Shown here in pieces: positions 33,509-46,876 of a stretch of DNA of 64,000 nt. The notes beneath the pieces were generated by a model. It saw only the letters and a list, made by a program, of their open reading frames with translations. It was not told the origin of the DNA and ran no database searches. Source of the stretch: Axinella damicornis (lineage: Eukaryota; Porifera; Demospongiae; Axinellida; Axinellidae); NCBI GenBank assembly GCA_963931865.1, contig OZ007505.1, positions 3,261,834 to 3,325,833 of the forward strand, read 5' to 3'. Each line of letters starts with the position of its first letter. Position 1 is the first letter of the stretch. Made by a program: the position numbers and the translations under genes.

Positions 33509-36500
33509 CTACAGTGGAAGAGCAAACATGTATACATTAACAGCAGGCGATAATGGTACAGTTATAATGCAAACAATTGAGCAGCGTGGAGTTAAATGTC
33601 TTCTAGCATAGATAACCAGGTAGATATATAAATAGAGAGACTGTAAATAGAACAAAACTTTTTGAGCTGTATCCTGTGGGTCCTCGATGCAACTGAGCTA
33701 AACATTCTGTGTTGACTGAGCAATTTTGGAGGGAATAACTACTAGCATCTGTGGATCGATGTGTGCTTATGTGATTGCTGGCTATGTATACATCTGCCAC
33801 TGATGCATTATCAGTGGAGTTTCCAAACAAGAGGTGGCAGTACGTGGGCAAGGTGATAACAATGAGCTTCCGATCAACAGAGGAGGAGGCTAATCTGGCC
33901 AGCAAGCAAGAGGATTCTAAGAATGCCACTCCTACCAATGCCCACACTTCTCATGAGGTAGCCTCGGTCCCAGACCCAAAACAACCCCAGCGCGGATTGC
34001 TTCCAGTATCTGCATGATACTGGAAGCGATCCGCGCTGGGGTTGGTTTGGGTCTGGGGCCGAGACTACTCATGAGGCTGCTGTGTGATACACCACATAAA
34101 ATGATACATCACTCACGGCTAGAGGATGGCAGCTGGAAGTATCAAACTTGCAATCTTCAGAACATGTCAGTGCTCCAATTGTCCTGATGTGCACATGTTT
34201 GGGAGAGGAGGAATTTGACACCATTCTGAGTTGAATGATGCAGCATACTTTGCACAGTAACTCACGGGCTGCCCAGCAGGTTCTGACACGAGTAGTTTCC
34301 AAGGTCTGGTCCATCACACTCCTCCTCCATTTCCCGCACACCATTCCCACACTGCAGAGAAATAACGTGAGCATCAAATTCTGCGTGCATGTGCGATCAT
34401 GTATGTCAGCTTTTATAAGGCCATAACTGAGGCACTGTATATCAGATGTGCAGCCTCTATATCTGCATGATGTAATGTGACCAATGGGTATACAAGGTGT
34501 TATCATTGCCATGGTAACCAGAGAACCCTGTTTTCCCAATTAACATCCAGCACTGATAATGAAGCAGCATCACAGCCTACATACATCACTGAGGTCCGGT
34601 CTCCAAGCCCCGCTGGGTGGCTCATCTCTTAGTCTCTCTGCATCTGTTGTCTTCACAAGCCCCTCGACATCCCTCCTCTTCCTGCCTGCATTCACAACAG
34701 GCGTGGCAATCGTGCCATCCGTGGATGGAGTATCGGTGGTGGGCGAATCAGTGGGAGCCAAGTCTCTAGGGGCAGCCTGTATCATAAACATTTTTACACG
34801 TTTGAAGCAAGAATTCGATATTCCGTTGACCAATGAAATGCATGCAAGGGCCAACACCTACTCTGATTTCTCTCCATCCTGATTGAGTGTTGATGTACAC
34901 TCGTTCTGTGTCCAATACAAATCCCACGGCACCAACTTGCAGACTCAAGTCGGATGCCTCCAGAGCATCAAAATTGGAGAAAATTTGAACCTGTAGTCAC
35001 AAGCACCATAGAGGAATTATGCACAAGTCTGTGCAGTGGAGCTACCTTCCCACTTACACTGAGCAACCTTCCCACTTACACTGAGCTACCTTCCCACTTA
35101 CACTGAGCAACCTTCCCACTTACACTGAGCAACCTTCCCACTTACACTGAGCTACCTTCCCACTTACACTGAGCTACCTTCCCACTTACACTGAGCAACC
35201 TTCCCACTTACACTGAGCTACCTTCCCACTTACACCGAGCTACCTTCCCACTTACACCGAGCTACCTTCCCACTTACACTGAGCTACCTTCCCACTTACA
35301 CTGAGCTACCTTCCCACTTACACTGAGCTACCTTCCCACTTACACTGAGCAACCTTCCCACTTACACCGAGCTACCTTCCCACTTACACTGAGCCACCTT
35401 CCCACTTACACTGAGCTACCTTCCCACTTACACTGAGCAACCTTCCCACTTACACTGAGCAACCTTCCCACTTACACTGAGCTACCTTCCCACTTACACT
35501 GAGCAACCTTCCCACTTACACTGAGCTACCTTCCCACTTACACTGAGCAACCTTCCCACTTACACTGAGCTACCTTCCCACTTACACTGAGCTACCTTCC
35601 CTCTTACACTGAGCTACCTTCCCACTTACACTGAGCTACCTTCCCACTTACACTGAGCCACCTTCCCACTTACACTGAGCTACCTTCCCACTTACACTGA
35701 GCTACCTTCCCACTTACACTGAGCCACCTTCCCACTTACACTGAGCTACCTTCCCACTTACACTGAGCCACCTTCCCACTTACACTGAGCTACCTTCCCA
35801 CTTACACTGAGCTACCTTCCCACTTACACTGAGCGTTCCGGGGTCTCCTTTTGGACCAGCTGGTCCTGTTTGCCCTTCATCACCCTTCTCCCCCACGGCA
35901 CCTGACATCCCTTTGCACCCCTGCACCCCCTCGTCTCCCTCATCCCCCTTCCTCCCTTGCAGCCCTCGTTGGCCTCGGTCTCCCTTCATCCCCACGGTTC
36001 CATTGTCACCCTTCATTCCACGCGTACCGTTCACGCCCGGTTCACCTGTGCATGTATGTTTTGGTGAATAAGTGCTCACTGTTGGTTTTGGGCTTCAACA
36101 ACAAAATGCGCAGAGTCCAGCACATTTGTTGTCCTTGTCCACTGGCTCAGAGAGCATGCCTACTCTCTACCAAAGTACTATCCTCATTTCATGCAACAAT
36201 CCATGTCTAAAAGTTAAAATTGCCCACTTCGTGTTTTTTTTTTTGCCATACTTTTGGGACAAACCCTTCAGAATACACTCTGATGATACCAAGTCAAGCA
36301 CTACTACCCTTTAGTTTCTGGCGCTTAAATTGCTCTGGAACATTCTTTTTGAAACCAATACTAACTAGCAAAGAAGGCGAAATCACACACTCTTCTCTCC
36401 ACCGTTTGAACTGCTGGCTAGTGAACTCTCAGGACGATCATTAATTTTGCACAGTGTTCAACCAATAAGCAGTTCTTATGCAACCGTGGCTAGTACTGGC

Positions 36501-39500
36501 TACATAGCAACACCAATCACATTTCACTATGGATATGATTTGTACAGTTGCCATGCTATAAACTGGCTAAACCTCTCTCCCTAGACGTGTTTACCAATAC
36601 ACTCAACATTTCTGGTGAAAGCTCCTCGGGCTGCGCCCTCACAATTTACCAGGAACTGTCTTGGAACATATGCATAAGTATGTATCATGATATACTCACA
36701 GAATAATGTTACCTGTCCCTACAACTGACCTGTCTCCCCCATTTGTCCCTGCTGGCCCTTCTCTCCCCCTGGTACTCCCTTCTGACCCTTGTTCCCTAGT
36801 GGGCCTCTGATGCCTGGATCTCCCCTGCAACCTTTCACCCCTGAAACAGAGCGTATTAGATATTCACACAAACATTCCCATACAGAATGATATAATGGGT
36901 AGTACTCAAACTTGGTCTGTGAGTCATCAATGCACACAGTTAAAAACAGTTCATTTCTGATTCTGCAAAAATGACTTTACTCATCTTTCATCAACTACAA
37001 AATTAGTGTACAATGGAGACCATACTGGTATTTCTGTACACACATGATTAGCCGATAGTTATGCCATGGATGGCTAGGGTGTAAAAGGAACGATGACTGA
37101 TCCTTAGAGCTGCAAGAATATTACAATTTGCCATATCAATATACCAATATTGGGCATTACTGTCATTGCAGTTTACACATACGTATATTTTGTGACCAGG
37201 GTATAGTTACCTTCATCACCAGGGTCTCCCTTCCTCCCTGGAGGCCCCAATATCCCTCTGACGCCCATATCACCAGGAGGTCCTTCTAAACCCAGCATTC
37301 CCTTGGGTCCTTGTGGCCCTTGATCCCCCGGGGGACCCTCAATCACTGCGGGAGGTATGAAAGCTTGAGATACACCTACAAACCTTGGTGTCCAAATAAC
37401 GTTATAATTTCCACCATATCTGTTGCTTACTTGCTACCAGTATAACTCGTGCAATGAAACTTCAAATCTGAAGTGTAGCTTCTCTTTGTGGTAACTAATG
37501 TACGAACCTATGCATACAGGATCGATAACTATTCATACATACCAGTCACATGACAGTCATATGGTATTCTTACCCACAACGTCTCCTGGGATACCACTGT
37601 CGCCTTTTGGTCCTTTGGTACCATTATTGCCCTAACGAAAGCAGCAAAGAATTTATGCTGTCAAGCAATATCTTTGTTTCAAGTTAAGTTAGTATCCTGC
37701 ACTGATCAATTACAGCATCACAGGTACTGGAAGAACCAATTAATGTGTTGGATAAAACATTTGATCTTGGAATAACATACATGTTGCGGCATTGTGTAGA
37801 AACCTCAACTATGGATTGTAGGCTCCAGACCAGGCAGTAAAATATTTCAACACTATGTTACTTTTGTGTGCATGTATAGTTCAACATCACGGGGCAAAAG
37901 TTTGCAAGTCACCATTGGTGAGGAACTAGGATGCCGTCATTTTCGTGTGGTGGTAATCACAGAGATAGCTTGTCATGTGAAAAGTTGAACGGATTTGGAA
38001 AACATTTGGTTCAGCAACAAAGGCAATCAGTTTGCAGCATTCAGGGGTTATCCATTCAGTGTTCAGTTAGTCGTATAATAATAGTTAACACATGATGTGG
38101 TTGTTACCGGGTCTCCTGGCATGCCATCTGTTCCATTCCTGCCCAATCTTCCATTTATCCCGGGTATCCCTGGTGGACCTTGCATGCCTTTCTTCCCAGG
38201 CAGTCCCATTGACCCGGGTGTGCCAGCTTTCCCAGGGAGACCCCTTGACCCTGGAAATCCTGGTAGGCCTTTCCCTCCATCAGTCCCATTGGTGCCCTTG
38301 ATACCAACTGTGTAGTGTAAGATGATATGTTGGGTGGAGTGGCAGTAACGCATTAGGTTATCACCACACTTCTACATTAGTAGCCTCGTTCCCAGGCCCC
38401 CACCCAGCTTTTTGCCGCTTGCAGTACGGAATAGTGGGACAGGGCCTGGTATCTTTCTTCATGTGAGAATGACATAATCGAGAAATGGCAAAAAAAAACT
38501 TCGGAATGAAAAAGCAAAGTTTCGCATATTTTCAACCAACTAAACGTTCAATGCTTGGTGTGTATGACAGTCACCTCCGCTAGCTACATACGCGTGGTAC
38601 CTTACCTGGTACCTTAGCTCTTCTTGCTGTTCTGAGTCCCAGAGTGCCCACAAACTGGTTCTACCATCGGTACTATCCCGTCGTCACTCGCGTGAGGAAA
38701 GATATCAGGCACTTTCCTGCTTTTCTGTACTGCAAGTGATGAAAAGCTGGGGAGGGCCTGGGAACGAGGCTACTTCATTAGCGCATGTTGTTATATTCCA
38801 CACCGCAAGAAAATGCCATGAACTTTTGGTTTTGTATTTGTGAAGTTCTGTTCTTGCAATGTAATGTTCCAACAATAGTAGCGATTGCTACATACACAAA
38901 GGTGACATGTCCCTCAATCAATACACATATTCCCATGAGTTGCAAGCTGCATTAGTATCACTAATAAACCTTGCACTTAGCATTGGATACTATCAACCAG
39001 TAGAAACTTTAACTAAGCACATGGATGGACTTTGTACCCCTGATTTGTGTTCTACCGTGGTTGGAGTGCTCACAGGCAGCAGACTAACTTCATCTTTAGG
39101 GAACAAGGTTTGAGTACTGTGACTTCTCCTGGCATAGCTACAATCAGGTCTTACTGTGCAGGCAGACTGGCTTGGCAAGTCAACCACGTAATGAATGTGT
39201 TAAGTCCTTGCAGTGCCTGTAAGCATACTAACCTAAGGATTATACCTTTGGTATGTCCTGTGTATGGGCTCAATCAGACTCACCACATAATGATGATACA
39301 TCATACCTGCCTGGTCATCGAGCATACCTCAGGAAATGATATATGAATAACACAGCATCTCTACACACATACCTTTCCCAGGCAGGCCCATCCGTCCAGG
39401 TAGTGCAGGTCTCCCCATCTTCCCTGGTAAGCCTCTGGCTCCTGGATCACCTTCCTTTCCCGGGATGCCCCTTGCCCCTGGGATCCCAGGAACAGCTGGC

Positions 39501-40712
39501 TTCCCTGGCCGACCTGTTGCTCCAGGTGTACCATCTGTCCCATTCATACCCGGGGGTCCAACCATCCCCAGGATACCTTTCTTCCCTGGTGTACCTCTCA
39601 TGCCTGGTATTCCCTACATGGCAATGGTCATAAATAATTCTAAATTGTGTATCACATCAGCAAAATATTTACATGGAACAGATGAACTTTAGAATGAAAT
39701 GACTTCAATGACAGCAGGGACTGTATGCACATGCCACCCTGTCTTCCTCACAAATGGGGCTTCTTCTCTTCGAATGCAGCTGAGACCTTATTAGGTGATG
39801 TTGTCTCACTAAATTGCTACCATAAAACAGCCAACTAGTTGCATATCCAATGAAACAACCTTACTGCATGTTTTGCACCATGCACATGCTCTGCCAACTC
39901 ACAAATTTTCCTGGTAATCCCCTCCGTCCTGGAGGACCAATCATCCCGCGATCCCCTGGACCCCCCTCATCTCCTGGACGGCCCATCTTACCAGGGAGGC
40001 CCCTCTGACCCGATACACCTGGACGACCTGATTTCCCAGGAATACCTGAAAGAGAAGCAGAGAAATGGGTATGTTATGTGTGTACATGTGAGGTGAGTGG
40101 TGTGTGTGTGTGTGTCAGTAATGATCCTGACAAGAAACTATCCCTACCTCTTGACCCTGGTATCCCTGCCATTCCATCGTCCCCCTTCGTCCCATTCTTC
40201 CCTGGTTCCCCAGTATCCCCCATCGGACCTGCCTTGCCGGGGAGTCCTCTACCACCAGGATCACCACTCCCACCCTGGAGTAGCAAACAACAAGCCCATT
40301 ATAAGCAAGATCATGGTTACTGTGATTTAAAGATTCCAGTTCCATCAACACACATGGTAAATTCAGCCTATTGATTGGACTAGCCTCATTCCCAGACTCT
40401 CCCACGCACGAACTGTAAGCGACGAAAAGCTGGGCGATGGCCTGGGAACAAGGCTATGATTGGACAATCTTAGCCTAACATTCTCCAGAACACACGCTAC
40501 CAAATGCTACATCCTACTACTGGCAACACTAGTCTTGCTTCTCAGACACTTCCAAAACATGTCAGGGGCCGGTAATCAGAATGCTGGGGATACACACATG
40601 AGAACTAAGTGCTGAACTCAGAAGTCATCTGAACAATGTATCAAATTGCAACACAGATGTAACAAAATTGGACAACTGGTCATGCCAATGTTTCCAGACT
40701 ACCACCATCCAT

Positions 40713-40749
<37 letters not shown>

Positions 40750-42904
40750 AGGGAATTAAGGGTTACAGATGTATCATGAATGACGTAAGGTAAAGAGAAT
40801 GTAATTACTATGTGGGCAACCCGGCATTCACCATAGCAGGACCAACACCCGATGCATGTTGGCATTCACCATAGCAGGACCAACACCCGGTGCTAGAAGT
40901 TCTGGGACTATATTACTATAACAACACTACTATGATCAATGCTTGTTCAGTACACTCACCTTCATGCCGAGTATCCCCTGAAGTTTGTAGGGAGAGAGAA
41001 CATTAAGAGATGGTTTAAATCAAGTGATGAATACTTCCAGTGATATATTAAAACAATCGTACTGTTCAGATGTAATCATGTGACCATGTTTCAACAGTTA
41101 AAATTAAACCCTGTACTGTAACAGTGAATGCTTGTTCTTTACATTGGGGAGGGTTATAAAGGGATGGTTATAGTACATTGGAAGGGATATAATTATGTCT
41201 CCACACAGCAGTCCCAACCAAAAGTGAAAAGCTTAGGACCAGATTGAGAGGTCTAATGAAATTGCGTATACTACACAATGATGCAGTAAAGCATACTCCA
41301 CTGATGTACAGACAATATTCCTATGCAGCTTGGTGGGTTGGTCCCTATAATTATGGGACATCCCATTACAGCTCACCATTGGTCCTGGGGCTCCAGTTGG
41401 TCCTTCTGGACCAATGGGACCAATAACTCCCTAAAATTGTGTCAGGGAGGAAGGGAGTTAATAAATAATAACTCTTGATTTCACTTGCACTATGTACTTA
41501 TGATAACATGTAACGTGTATGTACTATTATGTACACGTTACACAATGCTTTTATGCAAGTTGATCGTACCATTTTGTAACTAACACACACTTGTGTGCAG
41601 ATAGACAGGACGGACAAAGCAAACAGACAGATGGAGAAACTGGTGGACAGATGGACAGATGGACAGATGGACAGATGGACAAACTGAAAGAGAAAGGTGG
41701 ACAGATGGACAGATGGACAGACTGACTGAAAAAACAGACAGAGGATTGACAGACTGACTGACTGAAAACAGACAGAGGATGATGGACAGACTGACTGACA
41801 GAGGACAGACTGACTGACAGAGGACAGACTTGACAAATGCAGACAGTCTTACAGATGGACCTATCACAAAATGATACAGGAGTTCACTCACATCTTTCCC
41901 AGGTGACCCTGTCCGCCCTGCCACTCCACGGTCTCCCCTCGGGCCTTGTGGGCCGATGGGGCCCTGCAAACACAGTAGAAGTGCAATAATACTCATGACA
42001 ATACACTGTGACTATATCCTATGTACAGTGACTTCTCCATATGCTGACTCACAATAGGTCCTATCTCTCCCTTCTCTCCCGTCCGTCCCTGTGGTGGAGA
42101 AGCACAAAATAAGTCCAGTCTGGTATATACCGAGAATGGGTAGTCCAGTCTGTCAGTGATACTGAGACCAGTGTGAGACCAACTTGTACACAGTAACAGT
42201 GGCTCACCATTTTCCCAGGAAATCCTCTAGACCCTGGTAGACCGGGTTCACCAGAGTCTCCCTTTTCACCGGGCCCACCCTGCAGTGAAAAAGAGTGCAT
42301 TCCAGAAGAAAAGGCAGTGTATAGACAAAGTTTCAAGGCAGTAGCAGAGGCTTGCCCTCATCCTTCAAAGAAATGATGCAAGTGTAGCTGGCAACATTTG
42401 GGGGGGGGGGGGGGATGCAAGTATACACCAACACAGCATGAGAACTGAGTGTGAAGTCTGTCTGCCTAGCTATAGCTAGCTAGAAATTAAACCCCCTCAG
42501 GAGAGCACTACATCCTACGTGGCTGCAGATAGCCTATCCACTTAAGACACTCCACTCCATAACTTTTTCATAATCTTTTCAACCACGCACTTCTGATAGT
42601 CAAAGTCATATTTCAACGGCCAGAAGATGGTAGTGAATTCTACAATAGATCTGTATACTTAGACTACAGAGAAAGCCACGAGTGGAGATAGTCAGGTAGA
42701 TCTGTCATATCACCACCGGACAGAGAGACAGCAAGGATGCCAGACATCTGACCACAAGCATCTGCCTCCTCACAATATGGGAATATATTGTGGTCCTGTT
42801 TTGCAACTTGGCCAATGCAACCGCAGTTCTGATGTAACTTACTGCCATTCCTGGCTTCCCTGTTCTTCCCCTGGGGCCTGCTGGTCCAGGTTCGCCATCT
42901 TCCC

Positions 42905-42949
<45 letters not shown>

Positions 42950-45900
42950 TTTGTGCATGTAGGGCCTTGTGTGTGTATGTTCATGTACCTATAGTGGTAT
43001 GTGTGTGCATGTCTGCATGTGTGAGTGTATGTGTGCATATCAGCTTACATCTTTTCCTGGTAGTCCTCTTCCACCTGATAGTCCTGGGGTTCCAGGCTCA
43101 CCGTTATCTCCGGGGAGACCCTGGGGATCAATTAAAGCATGGTTTCTTGCCATAGCACAAATTATGCAACACGTTGCATCACTGAGGATATGTACGGAGA
43201 AAAAACCCCCACTATACCTGCAGTCAGCTGCTCTTAGCACTAACGTACTAGCTCGTAATATACATCTTTCAATGGTAGACTTGAATGCAATGCACAACTG
43301 ATGAAGGCCAGCAGACTGACACGTTTTTTTTTTTCAACCATGCTGCAACTCTCCAAACACTCTGTACATCCTGCTTGTATACAAACCTGTTTTCCAGGTA
43401 TTCCCATCTGCCCAGGAGTGCCATCTGTACCATTGCGTCCAGGATCCCCAGAAACACCCTGCAGTACCAAGGAGGGACAGAGGATGATCAGGGGAGAATG
43501 TCAACTTCTTCAAATTCTAATACAGAACAATTTGTTCCCAAACTGAAAACTGTAGAGATCTACAGGCCCAGTCAGAAACGGGAAGCAATTCTACCTAATA
43601 CGTAGATGCATGTCTAGTGAAAAATTGACTCAGAAATGGTAAAATGGGCTTCAAACTGCACATGCACATAAAGGGAGCTATCTTCAATGGATGTATGATC
43701 ATCCACTAACTAGCTCTAATCTGGTAGCTCTATGAAACAGGCCTTGTACACTGGAATTGGAGGCCCTAAAAGGTGAAAGAATTGCTTTAAAGTCCATACA
43801 TACAAAATAGGACAGAAACGGTTGAGCCAGTACCGTGTCAAGGCTTTCTACAGCAGAACCCAAACACAGCTATGAACTGCCACCCTAGAAACCAGCTACT
43901 CCCTACCAACCCTTTCTGCTTGTGCAGAGCCTGACTGAGAATATTCACACTCATTCATGGTCATACGTAACATCACAATGTTTACTTGATCTCCCAAGGT
44001 GTCCACCTCATTGGCCACTGTGATTACAACTCACGTCGTTTCCATTGTCACCCTTCATTCCCGGTTCCCCCTTCTCTCCACTAGGTCCGGGCAGACCCTG
44101 AATGAGGAAACACAGTATTGCTACAGACACACCACAACATGGAATCAGGTGTATTCCTTGTGCAAAAACAACTATTCACTAGTAACTACAGCACCAATTC
44201 ATTTCCTACCGGATGTGTGGCCATTGTATATCTACGTACATGTACAGGTATCGCTTTCTATTGAAGTAAACTTTCTCACCGGCTTGCCATTCCTTCCCTG
44301 GGATCCAGGTGGTCCCTGGGGTCCCATTGGCCCCGGAAATCCCTTTCTTCCTGAAGTCCCTTTCGGTCCTTCGTCTCCTTTCTCTCCACTTGGTCCAGGG
44401 AGACCCTGAAGTGAAGGAGGAGGAAAAGATACGTAGTAAAGTGGGAATGATCCACATCACATTGCATACTAAACCACAGCATTGAAGAAAATGGGCACAC
44501 AAATTCAGCATCGTGTGTACTATGATAATTCACTGACAGGTTTTCCAGCGCGTCCGATGGTTCCAGGAGGCCCACGTTCACCCTGTGGCCCTGCATTTCC
44601 CTGTTGGTTTGAGAACAAGGACATTCAATATCATACTCCATTGAGTCACCAAATCTTGTGCGAGTAGTTCCGTCTCATAGGAAGCAGAACTGGGCTCTGG
44701 GTCCAATAAATGCAAACAGAAATCCACTAACGTCTTTTCCAGGTGGCCCTCTTCTCCCTGGTTCACCATCAGTACCATTTATACCAGGGTCACCAGGCAT
44801 CCCCTGAAGAATAAATAATAGAGTGGTTGGAAGGAGGGAGGGAGGAGGGAGGGAGGAGGGGGGAGGGGGAGAGGAGGGAGGAGGGAGGAGGGAGGAGGGA
44901 GGAGGGAGGAGGGAGGAGGGAGGAGGGAGGAGGGAGGAGGGAGGAGGGAAGAGGGAGGAGGGAGAAGGGAGGATGGAGGAGGGAAGAGGGAGGAGGGAGT
45001 AGGGAGGGAAGAGGAGGGAGGAGGGAGGAGGGAGGAGGGAAGAGGAGGGGGGAGGGAAGAGGAGAGAGGAGGAAAGGAGGGAGGAGGAGGGAAAGAGGAA
45101 GCAGAAGCACTTACATCTTCCCCAGAATCTCCGGGGGTTCCAGGTGTCCCTGCAGTCCCATTCAAGCCATCCCGTCCAGGTATACCGGCAGCGCCCTGTG
45201 GGGTAGAGTAAGTCAGTTACATCATTCTACTAATAGCTGTTCTCTGGCATCTAGTGAATTCTTCATCACTGTTCTCTGATACAAAAGTATACAACACCCA
45301 CCTCCTTTCCTGGGCGTCCCATTCTCCCTGATGGTCCCATTCCTCCCTTCATACCCTGGGGCCCTTGCTCTCCATCCAGCCCCTGTGGTAAGAACACAGC
45401 AAGCAACGATGAGGTACACACAGCATTAAGTGAGCCAATTTGATTGGTCATCTTCTGTTCCTCTGATGAGGACTCAGTGGCAGAGCAGTAAGACAATCTG
45501 ACTGGAATTCAGAGAGCTACTTGGTGCTGCAACTGAAAGTTTGTTGCAATTCACTTGGCATTGAAAAGTAAATCATTTCGCATGTGCATCAATGTTTAAA
45601 TGGATAAACATTTGCATCTTCCTGAGTCTGCCTAATTTGGACAAAAAACTGAGAAAGAAGGTAGGCAACCGATCCATAATCATGCACTGACTGTAACCCT
45701 AGTCAAGAAATCACTCATTATCCTACACACGCTTGCAAGTTCATTTCGGATTATGGACATTGTTTCCTGCATGTGTTAACCCTACTGACAGCTGCAACTA
45801 GGACCCTCATGAATATCACTAAGTACCCCTGTGCACACACACACAACATCTGCTTACATTTTTTCCAGGAGGTCCTCTTCGTCCTTGTTCTCCTGGCTCT

Positions 45901-46839
45901 CCAGTTGGACCCTCAGGACCGGGAGGACCCTGGTGGCGAGGAAGAGAGTGCATGGCCTCAAGATCTAGCCAAAGTGCTACATTGTGTATGTATGATGCTT
46001 CTAAGAAATCAAATTCTTACGGTATATTTTGTCTCACAATAATGTGTACACAATAGCTGAGCTAACTTGATGGACAGCAGGCTACCACGTTGCAGGAAAT
46101 ATTTGGCAGCAAAAATATTTCCGTAGGACTGTACTGTTGCCGCTGGTGCCAACGAAACCCCACAACATGTATAGACAAAATTGTGGGGCTCAATTCTTGC
46201 TGTGAAAACTTTATTTACCTCAAATTGGTACTTGGTACTTAGTTACAACACCGCAACTCACCTGGGTCCCATTGGACCCCTTTTCCCCAGTATCTCCTAT
46301 TGGTCCTTGAGGACCTTCAATGCCCTACGAACAAACAGAAGAGAAATGTATCCATGTAAGCAATTTAAACTGACTTGCTCTGTTCACATGCAGAAAACTG
46401 CAGGATATCCATAGCTGCATGTGTAGCATAGTTTATACTTACACATACTAGGATCCCAAATCAAGGAGTCAACCAAAGAACAGTACAAAGAACGACTAAT
46501 CGCTTTCGCTATGTGCTAGTCTCCTTCTTATGTGAATGTTCTGATTGCTGTTATGTCAGTGGACTGTTGGTAGGCAAGGCTTCTTTGACAGCAGCTCTTG
46601 CATGCTTCTATCCAGATACTCTTTCCAGTTGTCTTAGATTTTGCAATAACTGACCAGGAAACTTTCTGGTTGTTGAACGTCATTGTTAGTAAGTACTGAA
46701 ACTGGGCACAGTAAAGTTACTGCACTAGTTGCTGCATACTTGTTTCCCGGGTCTTCCCATTCTGCCTGGAGGGCCTGGTTGACCATCACTACCCGGAGTA
46801 CCAGTGGGACCCTGTGGGAAGTAGGAAGGAGGATAAGGG

Positions 46840-46876
<37 letters not shown>

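Noticed and set aside
33603..33947. 114-codon minus-strand ORF between endostatin and Cys-rich exons
   Set aside because: Lies in an intron defined by phase-consistent exons on both sides and matches no family.
35035..35827. Resemblance to a CRISPR array (reg. spaced 22-base repeats)
   Set aside because: There are no unique spacers; it is a pure tandem repeat inside an animal intron.
41498..41996. Long minus-strand open frames rich in Ser/Val/Cys/Pro (41498-41836, 41580-41996)
   Set aside because: Produced by the ACAGATGG minisatellite in a collagen intron; only 41963-41892 is coding.
44779..45279. Glu/Arg/Gly-rich and Pro/Leu/Ser-rich open frames in the GGA satellite
   Set aside because: Low-complexity translation of a simple repeat on both strands.
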